Source: Aminobacter niigataensis
GTDB taxonomy: Bacteria > Pseudomonadota > Alphaproteobacteria > Rhizobiales > Rhizobiaceae
DNA length: 64,000 nucleotides
Assembly: GCF_014200015.1 (NCBI RefSeq)
Contig: NZ_JACHOT010000003.1
Coordinates: 248,001-312,000, forward strand
Direction: 5' to 3'
Below are positions 1 through 11,216 of the stretch, in pieces. A program made the position numbers and the translations under genes. A model generated the notes under the pieces. The model saw only the letters and a list, made by a program, of their open reading frames with translations, ran no database searches and had not been told where the DNA came from. Each line of letters opens with the position of its first letter. The first letter of the stretch is position 1.

Positions 1-435
1 GTCGACATGGCTAGAGGTGCTGAAGCGCTCATCGTCGAAGCGACGGTCTTCGGCCGCAGCGCCATGGGCGAGCGCGCGAATAACGGCCTGTTTCGCGACC
101 GCTGGCGCATTCGGTGCGAGGGAAAGCTCGTCCACGCGGAAGAATTTTCCGTCGGCCCCGACATGGAAACGACGCTCGCCAAGCCGGCATCTGCCGGCGG
201 GCGCATCGCCATGGCAACGCTGCTCTTGATCTCCGACGAAACCGAGGTCTTGGTGGAGCCGGCGCGGCGAATCATCGGCGACGATGGCGGTGTCAGCGCC
301 TGGAATGTGGCCGGAACTGGCAAGCTTCTTGCGAGGCTGTACGCCGAGGACGGCTACCAGCTACGTAAACGACTCATGCCCCTGGTAGCCCTGCTCAACG
401 GACAGGCAGGCTTGCCCAGACTGTGGTCACTCTAG
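1..435 (+). CDS. ureD: Urease accessory protein UreD, C-terminal part
   Basis: The open frame runs in from base 1, so the 5' part of the gene lies outside the window and only about 144 C-terminal residues are seen. UreD (UreH) is the scaffold that docks on apo-urease and receives UreF and UreG during nickel insertion. The family motif around GRSAMGE (residues about 19-25 of the visible part) and the C-terminal LRKRLMPLVALLNG stretch are typical of UreD. ureA starts 15 bp downstream, so it is the first visible gene of the urease operon. The ATG at base 7 is internal, not the start. Confidence 0.9.
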   Translation, partial: VDMARGAEALIVEATVFGRSAMGERANNGLFRDRWRIRCEGKLVHAEEFSVGPDMETTLAKPASAGGRIAMATLLLISDETEVLVEPARRIIGDDGGVSAWNVAGTGKLLARLYAEDGYQLRKRLMPLVALLNGQAGLPRLWSL

Positions 436-450
436 GATTTCGGTGCGCGA

Positions 451-753
<303 letters not shown>

Positions 754-760
754 GGCCGCC

Positions 761-1015
761 ATGCTCGAACTGCGCCCCAATTGCGAATGCTGCGACCGCG
801 ACCTGCCGCCCGCGGCGACAAACGCGGTGATCTGCACCTTCGAATGCACCTTCTGCACGGACTGTGCTGACGGCGTGCTCGGCGGCACCTGCCCCAATTG
901 CGGCGGCAATTTTTCCGCCCGCCCGATCCGGCCCGCCGCCATGCTTTTGAAATATCCCGCCTCGACCAAGCGCGTGCTGAAAGCCGAAGGCTGCACGCCG
1001 AAATCGGCAGCCTGA
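761..1015 (+). CDS. DUF1272 small cysteine-rich protein
   Basis: An 84-residue protein starts 7 bp after the ureA stop. It begins [17 protein letters not shown] and carries paired cysteines (CECC, CTFC, CADG, CPNC), giving a pattern like two zinc knuckles. This is the DUF1272 family; its function is unknown to me. Its place between ureA and ureB, with short gaps on both sides, means it is co-transcribed with urease. A role in metal handling or urease assembly is inference from position and cysteine content only. Confidence 0.85.
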   Translation: MLELRPNCECCDRDLPPAATNAVICTFECTFCTDCADGVLGGTCPNCGGNFSARPIRPAAMLLKYPASTKRVLKAEGCTPKSAA

Positions 1016-1026
1016 GGAGCGACACC

Positions 1027-1331
1027 ATGATCCCCGGCGAAATCATAACCGCCCCCGGCTCAATCGAGCTCAACAAGGGCCAGCCGACAGTCACGCTCAA
1101 GATCGCCAACACGGGCGACCGGCCGATCCAGGTCGGCAGCCACTATCATTTCTACGAGACCAACAACGGCCTGAAGTTCGACCGCGAGAAGGCGCGCGGC
1201 ATGCGGCTCGACATCGCCGCCGGCACCGCCGTGCGCTTCGAACCGGGCCAGGAGCGCGACGTCACGCTGGTGCCGCTGGGCGGCAAGCGCGAGGTCTACG
1301 GCTTCCAGAAAAAGGTGATGGGAAAGCTCTG

Positions 1332-1332
<1 letters not shown>
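1027..1332 (+). CDS. ureB: Urease subunit beta
   Basis: This is a 101-residue urease beta subunit beginning [16 protein letters not shown]. It has the family core [12 protein letters not shown] and ends with a KREVYGF-type stretch. The ATG at 1027 is chosen because it gives the standard beta N-terminus; the frame is open further upstream but that extension overlaps the DUF1272 gene. The stop codon overlaps the ureC ATG by one base (TGATG), which indicates translational coupling between the beta and alpha chains. Confidence 0.97.
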
Positions 1333-3044
<1,712 letters not shown>

Positions 3045-3192
3045 CGTCAGTCCACCCGCGACCTGATGCCACGCCAGCAATGCTGGAACCGCCTCCGGCC
3101 AATTGTTATCTAGCCCTCGCTAGCAAAAATATCCGGCAGGACTCCCGAGCCCAAGATCGGGGGTTCCCGCTATCTTGGAAATGGAGTTCTAC

Positions 3193-3738
3193 ATGTTCGG
3201 GAAAAAAGTTCCTGCCGTCACCTTCCGTACCCGCGTGCGCGACGAAGCCGTTGGCGGCCCCAATCCCTTCCGCTGGGAAGACAAGTCCTCGGCCGACTAT
3301 TTCGACGGCAAGCGCGTCGTCCTGTTCTCGCTGCCGGGCGCCTTCACCCCGACCTGCTCGACCTACCAGCTGCCCGACTTCGAAAAGCTGTTCGGCGAAT
3401 TCCAGGCCCAGGGCATCGACGAAATCTACTGCGTGTCGGTCAACGACGCCTTCGTGATGAACGCCTGGGGCAAGTCGCAGAACCTCGACAAGGTCAAGCT
3501 GATCCCGGACGGCTCGGGCGAATTCACCCGCAAGATGGGCATGCTGGTTGCCAAGGACAATGTCGGCTTCGGCATGCGCTCATGGCGCTACGCCGCCGTC
3601 ATCAACAACGGCCGCATCGAGAAGTGGTTCGAGGAAGAAGGCTTCTCCGACAATTGCGACAGCGATCCCTATGGCGTTTCCTCGCCGCAGAACATCCTTG
3701 AAGCGCTCAAGAACGACGACGTCGCCGAAGCCGCGTAA
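3193..3738 (+). CDS. Peroxiredoxin (Prx5/AhpC-TSA type)
   Basis: A 181-residue thiol peroxidase that would reduce hydroperoxides in the cytoplasm. The peroxidatic cysteine is Cys55 in PGAFTPTCS, and the protein has the WRYAAVI segment typical of the Prx5-like group. Two further cysteines (IYCVSV and DNCDSD) could act in resolving. The start at 3193 is preferred over upstream in-frame TTG 3175 and ATG 3181 because a GGAG lies 6 bases before it and the product then begins MFGKKVPAV. It stands alone between the two halves of the urease cluster and ends in a strong terminator. Confidence 0.9.
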   Translation: MFGKKVPAVTFRTRVRDEAVGGPNPFRWEDKSSADYFDGKRVVLFSLPGAFTPTCSTYQLPDFEKLFGEFQAQGIDEIYCVSVNDAFVMNAWGKSQNLDKVKLIPDGSGEFTRKMGMLVAKDNVGFGMRSWRYAAVINNGRIEKWFEEEGFSDNCDSDPYGVSSPQNILEALKNDDVAEAA

Positions 3739-3763
3739 GCTTCAGCGTTCTCGCCAAGATCGA

Positions 3764-3797
3764 AACCCCGGCCGCCTCCGCGCGCCGGGGTTTTTTG
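3764..3797 (+). terminator. Rho-independent terminator after peroxiredoxin gene
   Basis: A 9-bp GC-rich stem (AACCCCGGC with GCCGGGGTT) encloses an 11-base loop and runs into a T-rich stretch (GGGGTTTTTT). It begins 25 bp after the peroxiredoxin stop. This should end the upstream transcript, so ureE-F-G probably needs its own promoter. Confidence 0.85.
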
Positions 3798-3896
3798 TTA
3801 CCTCGAATACGGCCGGTCAATCGGCAAAGGGCACGGGAACTTCATCCACGCCAAGATCTATTGGCGATGTGCGTATTTCGGCGCAGGATGCGTGCC

Positions 3897-4352
3897 ATGA
3901 ACAAGATTTTCGGCAAACCGCAATTGACGCCCTACGAGGCCGATTATGCTCGCTGGTGCGCAGAGCAAGGCGCGCTGCTGCGCGAGGGAAATCTGCAGGA
4001 GCTCGACCGGGAAAATCTCGCCGAGGAGATCGAAAGCTTGGGGCGCGGTGACAAACGCGAAATCGAAAGCAGGCTCAATGTGCTGCTTGTCCATCTTTTG
4101 AAGTGGCGGTTCCAGCCGGATCAGCGGGCGGGAAGCTGGAAAGCAACGATTACCGAACAGCGTTGGCGGATTTCGCGGGTGGTCAAGGACAGCCCAAGCC
4201 TGAACAGCTATCCGAGGAAGGTTCTGGCCGAGGAATATGCGCTTGCACGATCGAACGCCGCCACCGAAACCGGACTGTTTGCAGACGCCTTCCCGTCAGA
4301 TTGCCCTTTCAGCATTGGTCAGGTCCTCGATTTGGAATTCTTCCCGGAGTAG
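3897..4352 (+). CDS. DUF29 family protein
   Basis: A 151-residue protein with the DUF29 layout. An N-terminal YEADYARWCAEQ segment is followed by LDRENLAEEIESLGRGDKREIESRL and then a helical LLVHLLKWRFQP segment, ending with a C-terminal FPxDCPFSIGQVLD motif. The molecular function of the family is not known. The ATG at 3897 gives the canonical N-terminus; upstream in-frame starts would add a basic stretch with no family likeness. It sits between two urease blocks with no clear link to urease. Confidence 0.85.
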   Translation: MNKIFGKPQLTPYEADYARWCAEQGALLREGNLQELDRENLAEEIESLGRGDKREIESRLNVLLVHLLKWRFQPDQRAGSWKATITEQRWRISRVVKDSPSLNSYPRKVLAEEYALARSNAATETGLFADAFPSDCPFSIGQVLDLEFFPE

Positions 4353-4538
4353 TTGGCTGCAATCGAGATGCTAGCCACCTGCGCTGGTGGCACTTTGTCG
4401 CCACCCGCAGCGGACGATTCCATCACGCCATCATCACGGCTACTGTAACCTGTCAGATATCGCGGTTTTGGTCCTGTTCGACACCATCACCCGAACCGGC
4501 TAACACCCCGACTTCATGTGAAAGGAAAGAGCTTACCG

Positions 4539-5093
4539 ATGCTGCGCGCTCCCCATCTCATTCGCGCCGAAGCCGTCCGTGCCGATGCGCAGCGCCAGCT
4601 GCCGTTCGACCTTGCCGTGCTCGCCCATGACGAACGCCATATCCGCCGCCGCGCCATCGAACTCGTCCATGGCGACCGCGTGCTGGTCGACCTGCCCGAG
4701 CCCGTCGTGCTCGAAACCGGCGACGTGCTGGTGCTCGACGACGGCCGCCACGCCGAGATCATTGCCGCAGAGGAAGAGCTCTATGAAATCCGCGCCCATG
4801 ATGCGGTACACCTGACGCAACTTGCCTGGCACATCGGCAACCGGCACCTGGCGGCGGCGATCGAAGCCGACCGCATCCTCATCCTGCGCGACCATGTCAT
4901 CAAGGCGATGTTGGAGGGCCTCGGCGCCCAGGTCAGCGACATCCTGGAGCCGTTCGAGCCGGTGCGCGGCGCCTATTCCGGTCACGGCCACGACCACCGT
5001 CACGGTGATTCGCACGACCATGGGGACGATCACAACCACCACCATGGCGATCACAACCACCATCATGGCGGACACGATCACCACCATGACTGA
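4539..5093 (+). CDS. ureE: Urease accessory protein UreE (nickel metallochaperone)
   Basis: This 184-residue UreE delivers nickel to the UreD-F-G complex. The last ~37 residues are a histidine-rich tail with 18 histidines among Asp, Gly and Asn, the classical UreE nickel-binding tail and long for the family. The start at 4539 is chosen because AAAGGAAAG lies about 9 bases upstream. ureF starts inside the last codons (8-base overlap), so the two are coupled. About 186 bp upstream hold no gene and may contain the promoter for this second urease block. Confidence 0.95.
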   Translation: MLRAPHLIRAEAVRADAQRQLPFDLAVLAHDERHIRRRAIELVHGDRVLVDLPEPVVLETGDVLVLDDGRHAEIIAAEEELYEIRAHDAVHLTQLAWHIGNRHLAAAIEADRILILRDHVIKAMLEGLGAQVSDILEPFEPVRGAYSGHGHDHRHGDSHDHGDDHNHHHGDHNHHHGGHDHHHD

Positions 5094-5757
5094 GCCCGGC
5101 AAGGGTGCAGCGCTGCTGCGGCTGATGGCGTGGCTGTCGCCGGCGTTCCCGGTCGGCGGCTTCTCCTACAGCCATGGCCTCGAACGCGCCGTGCATGACG
5201 GGCTCGTCGCCAGCCGCGACGACCTTGCCGGCTGGCTGGCAGCCCTTGCCGAACTCGGCTCCGGCTGGAACGATGCCGTGCTGTTCGCCGAAGCGTGGCG
5301 CCGCGCCCGAGAGGATGGCGATCTCGCCGAGATCGCCGCACTCGGCGAGGCGCTGGCCGGCTCGCACGAGCGGCACATGGAAACGATGCTGCAGGGACAG
5401 GCCTTCCTCACCGCCGCCTCCGCCTGGCCGAATCCGGTGTTTGAAAAGCTGCCGGCCGAATGCCCCTATTGCGTCGCCGTCGGTGCGGTTTCAGGCGCGA
5501 ATGGCATCGCGCTCGAGGATGCACTTGCGGCCTATCTGCAGGCCTTCTCGACCAACCTCGTCCAGGCTGCAATTCGCCTCGGCGTGGTCGGCCAGGTCGC
5601 GGCGATCGGCATCATCGCCGCGTTCGAGCCGGTGGCGCTTGCGGTTGCCGCCCGCGCTGCGGCGTCGAGCCTCAACAACCTCGGCTCGGCGGCGCTTGCC
5701 TCCGACATCGTGGCCATGCGCCACGAAACCCAGCACTCGAGGCTTTTCCGCTCATGA
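5086..5757 (+). CDS. ureF: Urease accessory protein UreF
   Basis: A 223-residue UreF, the helical protein that binds UreD and recruits UreG. The signature [17 protein letters not shown] is present near residues 16-32, and the C-terminal half has [32 protein letters not shown]. The ATG at 5086 overlaps the ureE stop by 8 bases. Its own stop overlaps the next ATG (ATGA), so a small membrane protein gene is inserted between ureF and ureG within the coupled operon. Confidence 0.95.
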   Translation: MTEPGKGAALLRLMAWLSPAFPVGGFSYSHGLERAVHDGLVASRDDLAGWLAALAELGSGWNDAVLFAEAWRRAREDGDLAEIAALGEALAGSHERHMETMLQGQAFLTAASAWPNPVFEKLPAECPYCVAVGAVSGANGIALEDALAAYLQAFSTNLVQAAIRLGVVGQVAAIGIIAAFEPVALAVAARAAASSLNNLGSAALASDIVAMRHETQHSRLFRS

Positions 5758-6194
5758 TCCTGATCGCCTTCGCGCTTGCCGCGGTGCTCTATCTCCTGAC
5801 CTCGCTGCACGTCTATTGGGGCCTTGGCGGCGTCTGGCCCGGCACCGACCAGGCGTCCTGCGCCCGTGCGGTCGCCGGCTTCCGTGGCATCGACGCCATG
5901 CCGACGCCCTTCGCCTGCTTTGCCGTTGCCGCCTGCCTGTTGCTGGCGACGCTGTGGCCGCTGGCGTTGGTCGGGGTCTTCGCCACGCCGTTCCCGAGAG
6001 CAGGGCTCGCCGCTTCGGCGCTGATGATCGCGCTGGTGTTCCTGGGCCGCGGCATCGCCGGCTTCACCCCGGCGTGGCATCGGCTGACGCCGGAAATGCC
6101 CTTCGCCCGCCTCGACCGGCTGTATTATTCGCCGCTGTGCCTGCTCGTCGGCACAGGCTTCGCCTTCCTCGCCATCAAGGGATTTCTGTCATGA
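5754..6194 (+). CDS. DUF3995 small integral membrane protein
   Basis: A 146-residue hydrophobic protein with about four membrane segments. It starts [26 protein letters not shown] and includes the [12 protein letters not shown] signature I associate with DUF3995. The start and stop overlap ureF and ureG by four bases each (ATGA at both ends), so it is translated as part of the urease accessory operon. The function is unknown. A role in nickel or urea/ammonia traffic is only suggested by position. Confidence 0.75.
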   Translation: MILIAFALAAVLYLLTSLHVYWGLGGVWPGTDQASCARAVAGFRGIDAMPTPFACFAVAACLLLATLWPLALVGVFATPFPRAGLAASALMIALVFLGRGIAGFTPAWHRLTPEMPFARLDRLYYSPLCLLVGTGFAFLAIKGFLS

Positions 6195-6826
6195 CATCGA
6201 AAAACGGCCCGCTTCGCATCGGCATCGGCGGGCCCGTCGGCTCGGGCAAGACGACGCTGACCGAAAAGCTGTGCAAGGCGCTGCGCGACGAGTTCTCCAT
6301 CGCCGTCGTCACCAACGACATCTACACCAAGGAGGACGCGCTGCTGCTCGCCCGCCTCCAGGCGCTGCCGGAAGAGCGCATCATGGGCGTGGAGACTGGC
6401 GGCTGCCCGCACACCGCCATCCGCGAGGACGCCTCGATCAATCTCCAGGCCATCGCCGCGATGAACCGCAAATTCCCCGACCTCGAGATCGTCTTCATCG
6501 AGTCGGGCGGCGACAACCTCGCGGCAACCTTCTCGCCAGACCTCGCCGACATCACGCTCTATGTCATCTCGGTCTGCCAGGGCGAGGAGATCCCGCGTAA
6601 GGGCGGCCCCGGCATCACCCGTTCCGACTTCCTGGTCATCAACAAGAGCGACCTCGCGCCCTATGTGAACGTCGATCTCGAGGTCATGGAAGGCGACGCC
6701 GCCCGCCAACGTGGCAAGCGCCCGTTCGGCTTCACCGACCTGTCGCGCGGCAAGGGACTGGAAGCGGTCATCGACTTCATCGTCGAGAATGGCGGGCTCC
6801 GGCTGGACCAACGGATTTCAGCCTGA
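6191..6826 (+). CDS. ureG: Urease accessory GTPase UreG
   Basis: A 211-residue SIMIBI-class GTPase that powers nickel insertion into urease. The P-loop [10 protein letters not shown] lies at about residues 13-22. Other visible motifs are the metal-binding CPH in [15 protein letters not shown], the [13 protein letters not shown] segment and the guanine-specificity NKSDLAPYV. It starts in an ATGA overlap with the DUF3995 gene and is the last urease gene. The cluster therefore encodes all three structural chains and UreD, E, F and G. Confidence 0.98.
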   Translation: MTSKNGPLRIGIGGPVGSGKTTLTEKLCKALRDEFSIAVVTNDIYTKEDALLLARLQALPEERIMGVETGGCPHTAIREDASINLQAIAAMNRKFPDLEIVFIESGGDNLAATFSPDLADITLYVISVCQGEEIPRKGGPGITRSDFLVINKSDLAPYVNVDLEVMEGDAARQRGKRPFGFTDLSRGKGLEAVIDFIVENGGLRLDQRISA

Positions 6827-6890
6827 GCGGCGGTTGCCGCACCTGACATGACGCGGCACTCTTCCCCCAGCCGGAGAGAGGGAGGAACAC

Positions 6891-7649
6891 ATGGCCGTCG
6901 CCCAGCTCAAGCAGACCAACCTGCCGTTCTACGAAGAGCGCGTCGACCTCGCCTGCGCCTTCCGCTGGACGGCGCGGCTCAACATGCATGAGGCGGTGGC
7001 CAACCATTTCTCGCTCGCCGTCAGCGACGACGGCTCGAAGTTCCTTATGAACCCCAACCAGGTGCATTTCTCGCGCATCAAGGCGAGCGACCTGCTCTTG
7101 ATCGACGCCAACGATCCCGAGACGATGAGCGAGCCCAATGCGCCCGACCCGACCGCCTGGGGCCTGCATGGTGCGGTCCACCGCAACTGCGCCCATGCGC
7201 GCTGCGTCATGCATGTGCATTCGATCCACGCCACCGTGCTCGCCTCGCTGGCCGATTCCACCCTGCCGCCGATCGACCAGAACACGGCGATCTTCTTCCG
7301 CCGCCATGTCGTCGATGGCCAATATGGCGGGCTCGCCTTCGAGGAAGAGGGCGAGCGCTGTTCCGGCCTGCTCTCCGATCCCAAGGTCAAGGTGATGATC
7401 ATGGGCAATCACGGCGTGCTGGTCATCGGTGACAGCGTCGCCGACACCTTCAACCGGCTCTATTATTTCGAACGCGCCTGCGAGACCTACATCAAGGCCT
7501 TGTGGACTGGCCGGCCGTTGCGCACGCTCTCCGACGAGATCGCCGAAAAGGCGGCACTCGAGCAGGAGGACTATCCCGGCCAGGCCGAACGCCATCTCGC
7601 CGAGCTCAAGGCGATCCTCGACGAGCAGGAGCCGACGTACCGGAGCTAA
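6891..7649 (+). CDS. Class II aldolase/adducin family protein
   Basis: A 252-residue protein of the class II aldolase fold, a zinc-dependent family that includes fuculose-phosphate aldolase and ribulose-phosphate epimerase. Visible zinc ligands are HVHS (near residue 106) and a later RRHVVDG segment; NHGVLVIG is also a family motif. A strong GGAGG lies before the start. The substrate cannot be told from the sequence. It converges tail to tail with the HAD phosphatase, with one base between the stops. Confidence 0.85.
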   Translation: MAVAQLKQTNLPFYEERVDLACAFRWTARLNMHEAVANHFSLAVSDDGSKFLMNPNQVHFSRIKASDLLLIDANDPETMSEPNAPDPTAWGLHGAVHRNCAHARCVMHVHSIHATVLASLADSTLPPIDQNTAIFFRRHVVDGQYGGLAFEEEGERCSGLLSDPKVKVMIMGNHGVLVIGDSVADTFNRLYYFERACETYIKALWTGRPLRTLSDEIAEKAALEQEDYPGQAERHLAELKAILDEQEPTYRS

Positions 7650-7650
7650 C

Positions 7651-8286
7651 TCAGTGCAGCCCGAGCAGTTCCCTGACCTCTGCGGCGCTATGCGCGATCA
7701 GTGCGCCGGCAGGACCATCGATCCTGTCCTGCGGCCAGAAGATGGTGCGCATGCCGGCGGCGACGCCAGCGATGGCACCCGTGACGCTGTCTTCCATCAC
7801 CACCGTGTCGACCGGATCGATGCCGGTCAGCCAGGCGGCGCGCAGATAGGGCTCGGGATCGGGCTTGCCGTTGCGCACGTCGTTGCGGCTGATGGTCTTC
7901 ATCGCCGGCTCGTGAAGGCCGACGGCACGCAGATTGACGTCAACCACCATGCGGTCGGAATTCGAGACGATCGCCTGGATCACGCCGCTCGCCTTGAGGT
8001 CGCGGAAAATCTCCATCGCGCCCTCGCGCGGCAGAAGACCCGGCGCATGCCTCATATAGTGGTTGTATTTCAGGTTGATCCAGTCGTCGAATTCCAGGCC
8101 GAGGCCGAATTGTTCGCGCAAGACCTCATAGACCGGCCGCGCCGCCTGGCCGACGACGCGGGCGTGCAGATCGACCGGCGGCTCGACACCGACGCTGCGC
8201 AGTGCGGCGACCAGCGATTGCTCGTGCAGCGGCTCGCTGTCGATCAGCGTGCCGTCCATATCCCAATACACTGCCTTCGGTGTCAT
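7651..8286 (-). CDS. HAD-superfamily phosphatase
   Basis: A 211-residue haloacid-dehalogenase hydrolase with motif I WDMDGTLIDSE at residues 8-18. Motif II is the SNSD segment and the C-terminal acidic motif is VVMEDSVTGAIAG. The helical cap insert after motif I is that of the beta-phosphoglucomutase/phosphoglycolate-type subclass. It probably dephosphorylates a small sugar phosphate; the exact substrate is not predictable. It is convergent with the class II aldolase gene. Confidence 0.88.
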   Translation of the reverse strand: MTPKAVYWDMDGTLIDSEPLHEQSLVAALRSVGVEPPVDLHARVVGQAARPVYEVLREQFGLGLEFDDWINLKYNHYMRHAPGLLPREGAMEIFRDLKASGVIQAIVSNSDRMVVDVNLRAVGLHEPAMKTISRNDVRNGKPDPEPYLRAAWLTGIDPVDTVVMEDSVTGAIAGVAAGMRTIFWPQDRIDGPAGALIAHSAAEVRELLGLH

Positions 8287-8385
8287 CTGACCGGTCCTTG
8301 TTCACCCCATTGCTCATAGGAGCTTTGGTGGCGGAAATGAACCGTTCATATGGCCTTAGAGGACACATGCGCGTGCGTCTGGCCT

Positions 8386-8574
8386 TCAGCGACGCCGGCC
8401 GCAGGGGCTGTTGCCGTCGAGGAACCCGACATCGCGCTTGAGGTGGTCGGAGAGGTCCCTGGCGTCGAGGACCCGCCGCCGGGAACGCACGCCGAAGACG
8501 GCAGCCAGCCGCGCAGTCCAGCTGATCTGCTCGCAATGGATAAGACTTGCCTGTACCGTGGCCATGATCGTCAT
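8386..8574 (-). CDS. Small DUF1127-like protein
   Basis: A 62-residue basic protein (59 if the ATG at 8565 is used, which has AAGGA about 9 bases upstream). The segment LDARDLSDHLKRDVGFLDG resembles the DUF1127 core, in which a short helix ends in a phrase like LxDIGLxR. It is divergent from a LysR gene, a common setting for DUF1127 genes in rhizobia. Some DUF1127 proteins act in RNA turnover and phosphate or stress responses; here that is only a family-based guess. It is short and lacks other support, so I hold it with moderate confidence. Confidence 0.5.
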   Translation of the reverse strand: MTIMATVQASLIHCEQISWTARLAAVFGVRSRRRVLDARDLSDHLKRDVGFLDGNSPCGRRR

Positions 8575-8630
8575 CCTTATGAGATGCTTGAAGAGTGCTG
8601 ATGCGTTGGCCTACATATTGGTTTGTAATG

Positions 8631-8645
8631 ATTGGCATTTCCAAT
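8631..8645. promoter_or_regulatory. LysR-type T-N11-A box between DUF1127-like gene and LysR gene
   Basis: The 15-mer ATTGGCATTTCCAAT is a perfect 5-bp inverted repeat with a 5-base spacer and contains a T-N11-A motif. It lies 53-67 bp before the LysR ATG and about 57 bp before the divergent small gene. That is where an autoregulating LysR protein would bind to control both promoters. It is not experimentally supported. Confidence 0.5.
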
Positions 8646-8697
8646 TGAACGTCGATCACGACCCATTAAGAGCCCTTATGCATAGGATGCCCCTGGC

Positions 8698-9591
8698 ATG
8701 AGCCAGCAACTGCCGCCGCTAACGGCGCTACGGGTTTTCGAGGCTGCCGCGCGCCATGGCAGCTTCACCAAGGCTGCGACCGAGCTCGGCATGACCCAGG
8801 CGGCGGTCAGCTACCAGATCAAGCTCCTGGAGGAGCGGGTCGGCACGCCGCTATTCTTGCGAAAACCCAGGCAAGTGGTGCTGACCGAAACCGGCAGCCG
8901 CTTGGCGCCGGCCGTCGGCGACGCCTTCAACATACTGGGCGAGGCCTATGCCGCGGCGCGGGCCGGCTCTGGCGGCACCTTGTGCATCTCCACCGTGCTC
9001 ACCTTCGCCTCCAACTGGCTGGCCCGGCATATCGGCTCGTTCCAGATGCGCCATCCCGCCATTGCCGTGCGGCTCGACACATCCAGCCACATGGTCGATT
9101 TTGCGCGCGAGGAGGTCGATATCGGCATCCGCTCCGGGGACGGCGCCTGGCCTGGCCTTGTCTCCCACCTGCTTTTCCGCGCCCAGTATACGCCGATGCT
9201 CAGCCCTCGCCTGGCCGACAGCATCGGCGGGGTGAAGGAGCCAGCCGACCTGCTCAAGCTGCGCATCCTCGATCCGACCGATGTCTGGTGGAAGCGCTGG
9301 TTCGAACTGGCGAACGTGCCGACCGACAGCCTGGAGGGGCGGCCCGACACCTCGATGGGCTCGCAGGCCTATGAGGCGAATGCGGCGATGGCCGGCCAGG
9401 GCGTGGCGATCCTGACGCGCAAGTTCTTTACCAACGAGATCGCCGAGGGCCGGCTGATCCAGCCCTTCGACCTGCTTGGCGACGATGGCCATGCCTACTG
9501 GCTGGTCTATCCGGAAGCGCGCCGCAACGTGCCCAAGATCCGCGCCTTCCGCGAGTGGATCCTGCCGGAAATCGCCGACTTCGGCGGCTGA
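8698..9591 (+). CDS. LysR-family regulator, GcvA-like
   Basis: A 297-residue LysR transcription factor. The N-terminal winged helix reads LPPLTALRVFEAAARHGSFT followed by TQAAVSYQIKLLEE, the GcvA-like style. The C-terminal effector-binding domain is complete. It faces the DUF1127-like gene across a 123-bp gap that holds a perfect T-N11-A palindrome, so control of that gene and itself is likely. The effector is unknown. Confidence 0.93.
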   Translation: MSQQLPPLTALRVFEAAARHGSFTKAATELGMTQAAVSYQIKLLEERVGTPLFLRKPRQVVLTETGSRLAPAVGDAFNILGEAYAAARAGSGGTLCISTVLTFASNWLARHIGSFQMRHPAIAVRLDTSSHMVDFAREEVDIGIRSGDGAWPGLVSHLLFRAQYTPMLSPRLADSIGGVKEPADLLKLRILDPTDVWWKRWFELANVPTDSLEGRPDTSMGSQAYEANAAMAGQGVAILTRKFFTNEIAEGRLIQPFDLLGDDGHAYWLVYPEARRNVPKIRAFREWILPEIADFGG

Positions 9592-9776
9592 ACGGCCGCG
9601 CCGCGCGCGGGCATTCGCGGCCCTGCTGGCTCAATGCTTGGCGCCCGTGACGGCTTGCCACGCCGGGCGGTTTGCTTCAAAAGCTGACCATGGCGAGCCA
9701 AAACTGAAGGTTTTGAGGCCGAATCGAACGATATCGGCGGCATTTCTCGCGATAATCGGCACGAAAGACGGAAAAC

Positions 9777-11180
9777 ATGTCTGCGATCGAAACCGGCGCG
9801 CAATCACCGGCAAATCCTTGGCGCGACGAGCTTCGCGCGATGCTCGCGCTCGCCTGGCCGATGATCCTCACCAACCTGGCGCAGACCGCCATGACCGCCA
9901 CCGACGTGATGATGCTCGGCCGGCTGGGGCCTGATGCGCTTGCCGCCGGCGCGCTCGGCTCGAACCTCTATTTCGCGCCACTGATCTTCGGGCTTGGCCT
10001 CATGTATGCGACTTCGCCGATGATGGCCGCTGAGCTCGGCCGCAAGGCACATTCCGTGCGCGATGTCCGCCGCACCGTGCGCCAGGGCCTGTGGCTGGCC
10101 GTCCTCATCTCGATCCCGATCTGGGCCCTGTTGTGGTACACCGAGGCGATCCTGCTCGTCATGGGCCAGGACCCCAAGCTCGCCGAACAGGCCGGCATCT
10201 ATGTCCATCACCTGCAATGGGCGGCGTTGCCGTTCTTCGGCTACATCGTGTTGCGCTCGTTCATCTCGGCGCTCGAGCGCCCCGGCTGGGCACTGGTCAT
10301 CATGGCGATCGCGGTGGCGGCCAACGCGCTCGGCAACTGGCTTCTGGTGTTCGGCAAATGGGGCTTCCCCGAGATGGGTATCGCCGGTTCCGGCCTTGCC
10401 ACCAGCATCGCCAGCGCGATGATGTTTGTCGGCATGGCCGCCGTGGTGATGACGGAAAAGAAGTTCCGCCGCTACCGGCTGTTCGGACGCTTCTGGCGGG
10501 CCGACTGGCCGCGTTTCATGGCGTTGCTGAAGCTCGGCGCACCGATCTCCGGCATCCTTGCCTTCGAGGTCACCATCTTCAACGCCGCCGCCTTCCTGAT
10601 GGGGCTGATCAATTCGGCTTCGCTCGCGGCGCATGCCATCGCCATCCAGATCTGCGCGGTGACCTTCATGATCCCGCTCGGCCTCGGCCAAGCGGTCACC
10701 GTGCGTGTCGGGCTGGCATTTGGTGCCAAGGACCATGACGGCATTACCCGCGCCGGCTGGACGGCCTATGTGCTCGGCGTCGGCTTCATGGCGCTGATGG
10801 CGATGGTGATGGTGTTCTGGCCGCATCTGCTGATTTCGGCCTTCATCGACGTCGCCGACCCGGCCAACGCCCAGGTGATCGGCCTCGCGGTCAGCTTCCT
10901 GGTGTTCGCGGCGCTGTTCCAGGTGGTCGACGGCGCCCAGGCGGTGTCGGCCGGCCAGTTGCGCGGGCTGCAGGACACGACGGTGCCGATGATTCTCGCG
11001 GCAATAGGCTATTGGGGCGTGGGCCTGCCGCTCGGCGTCGTCCTCGCCTTCCGTTTCGGCTTCGAGGGCCGTGGCATCTGGATCGGCCTGTTCACGGGCC
11101 TCGCGGTCGTCTCGGTTCTGCTTCTTTGGCGCTGGCTCAGGCGCGAAAAACTCGGCCTGATGGACAAGCCGGTGATCTAA
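9777..11180 (+). CDS. MATE-family efflux transporter
   Basis: A 467-residue polytopic protein with about 12 membrane helices and the MATE/NorM signature regions, such as LAWPMILTNLAQTAM near the N-terminus. The second half repeats with LLKLGAPISGILAFEV and has GLQDTTVPMILAAIGYWGVGLPLG. MATE proteins export cationic drugs, dyes or secondary metabolites in exchange for Na+ or H+. It is a single-gene unit ended by a shared terminator with the convergent importer genes. Confidence 0.93.
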   Translation: MSAIETGAQSPANPWRDELRAMLALAWPMILTNLAQTAMTATDVMMLGRLGPDALAAGALGSNLYFAPLIFGLGLMYATSPMMAAELGRKAHSVRDVRRTVRQGLWLAVLISIPIWALLWYTEAILLVMGQDPKLAEQAGIYVHHLQWAALPFFGYIVLRSFISALERPGWALVIMAIAVAANALGNWLLVFGKWGFPEMGIAGSGLATSIASAMMFVGMAAVVMTEKKFRRYRLFGRFWRADWPRFMALLKLGAPISGILAFEVTIFNAAAFLMGLINSASLAAHAIAIQICAVTFMIPLGLGQAVTVRVGLAFGAKDHDGITRAGWTAYVLGVGFMALMAMVMVFWPHLLISAFIDVADPANAQVIGLAVSFLVFAALFQVVDGAQAVSAGQLRGLQDTTVPMILAAIGYWGVGLPLGVVLAFRFGFEGRGIWIGLFTGLAVVSVLLLWRWLRREKLGLMDKPVI

Positions 11181-11184
11181 AGGA

Positions 11185-11210
11185 AAGGGCCGCGGAAAAC
11201 CGCGGCCCTT
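11185..11210. terminator. Bidirectional terminator between MATE gene and importer operon
   Basis: A perfect 11-bp stem (AAGGGCCGCGG with CCGCGGCCCTT) has a four-base AAAA loop. It sits in the 36-bp gap between two convergent stops and has short A/T-rich flanks on both sides, so it can serve both transcripts. Confidence 0.85.
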
Positions 11211-11216
11211 GTTGCA

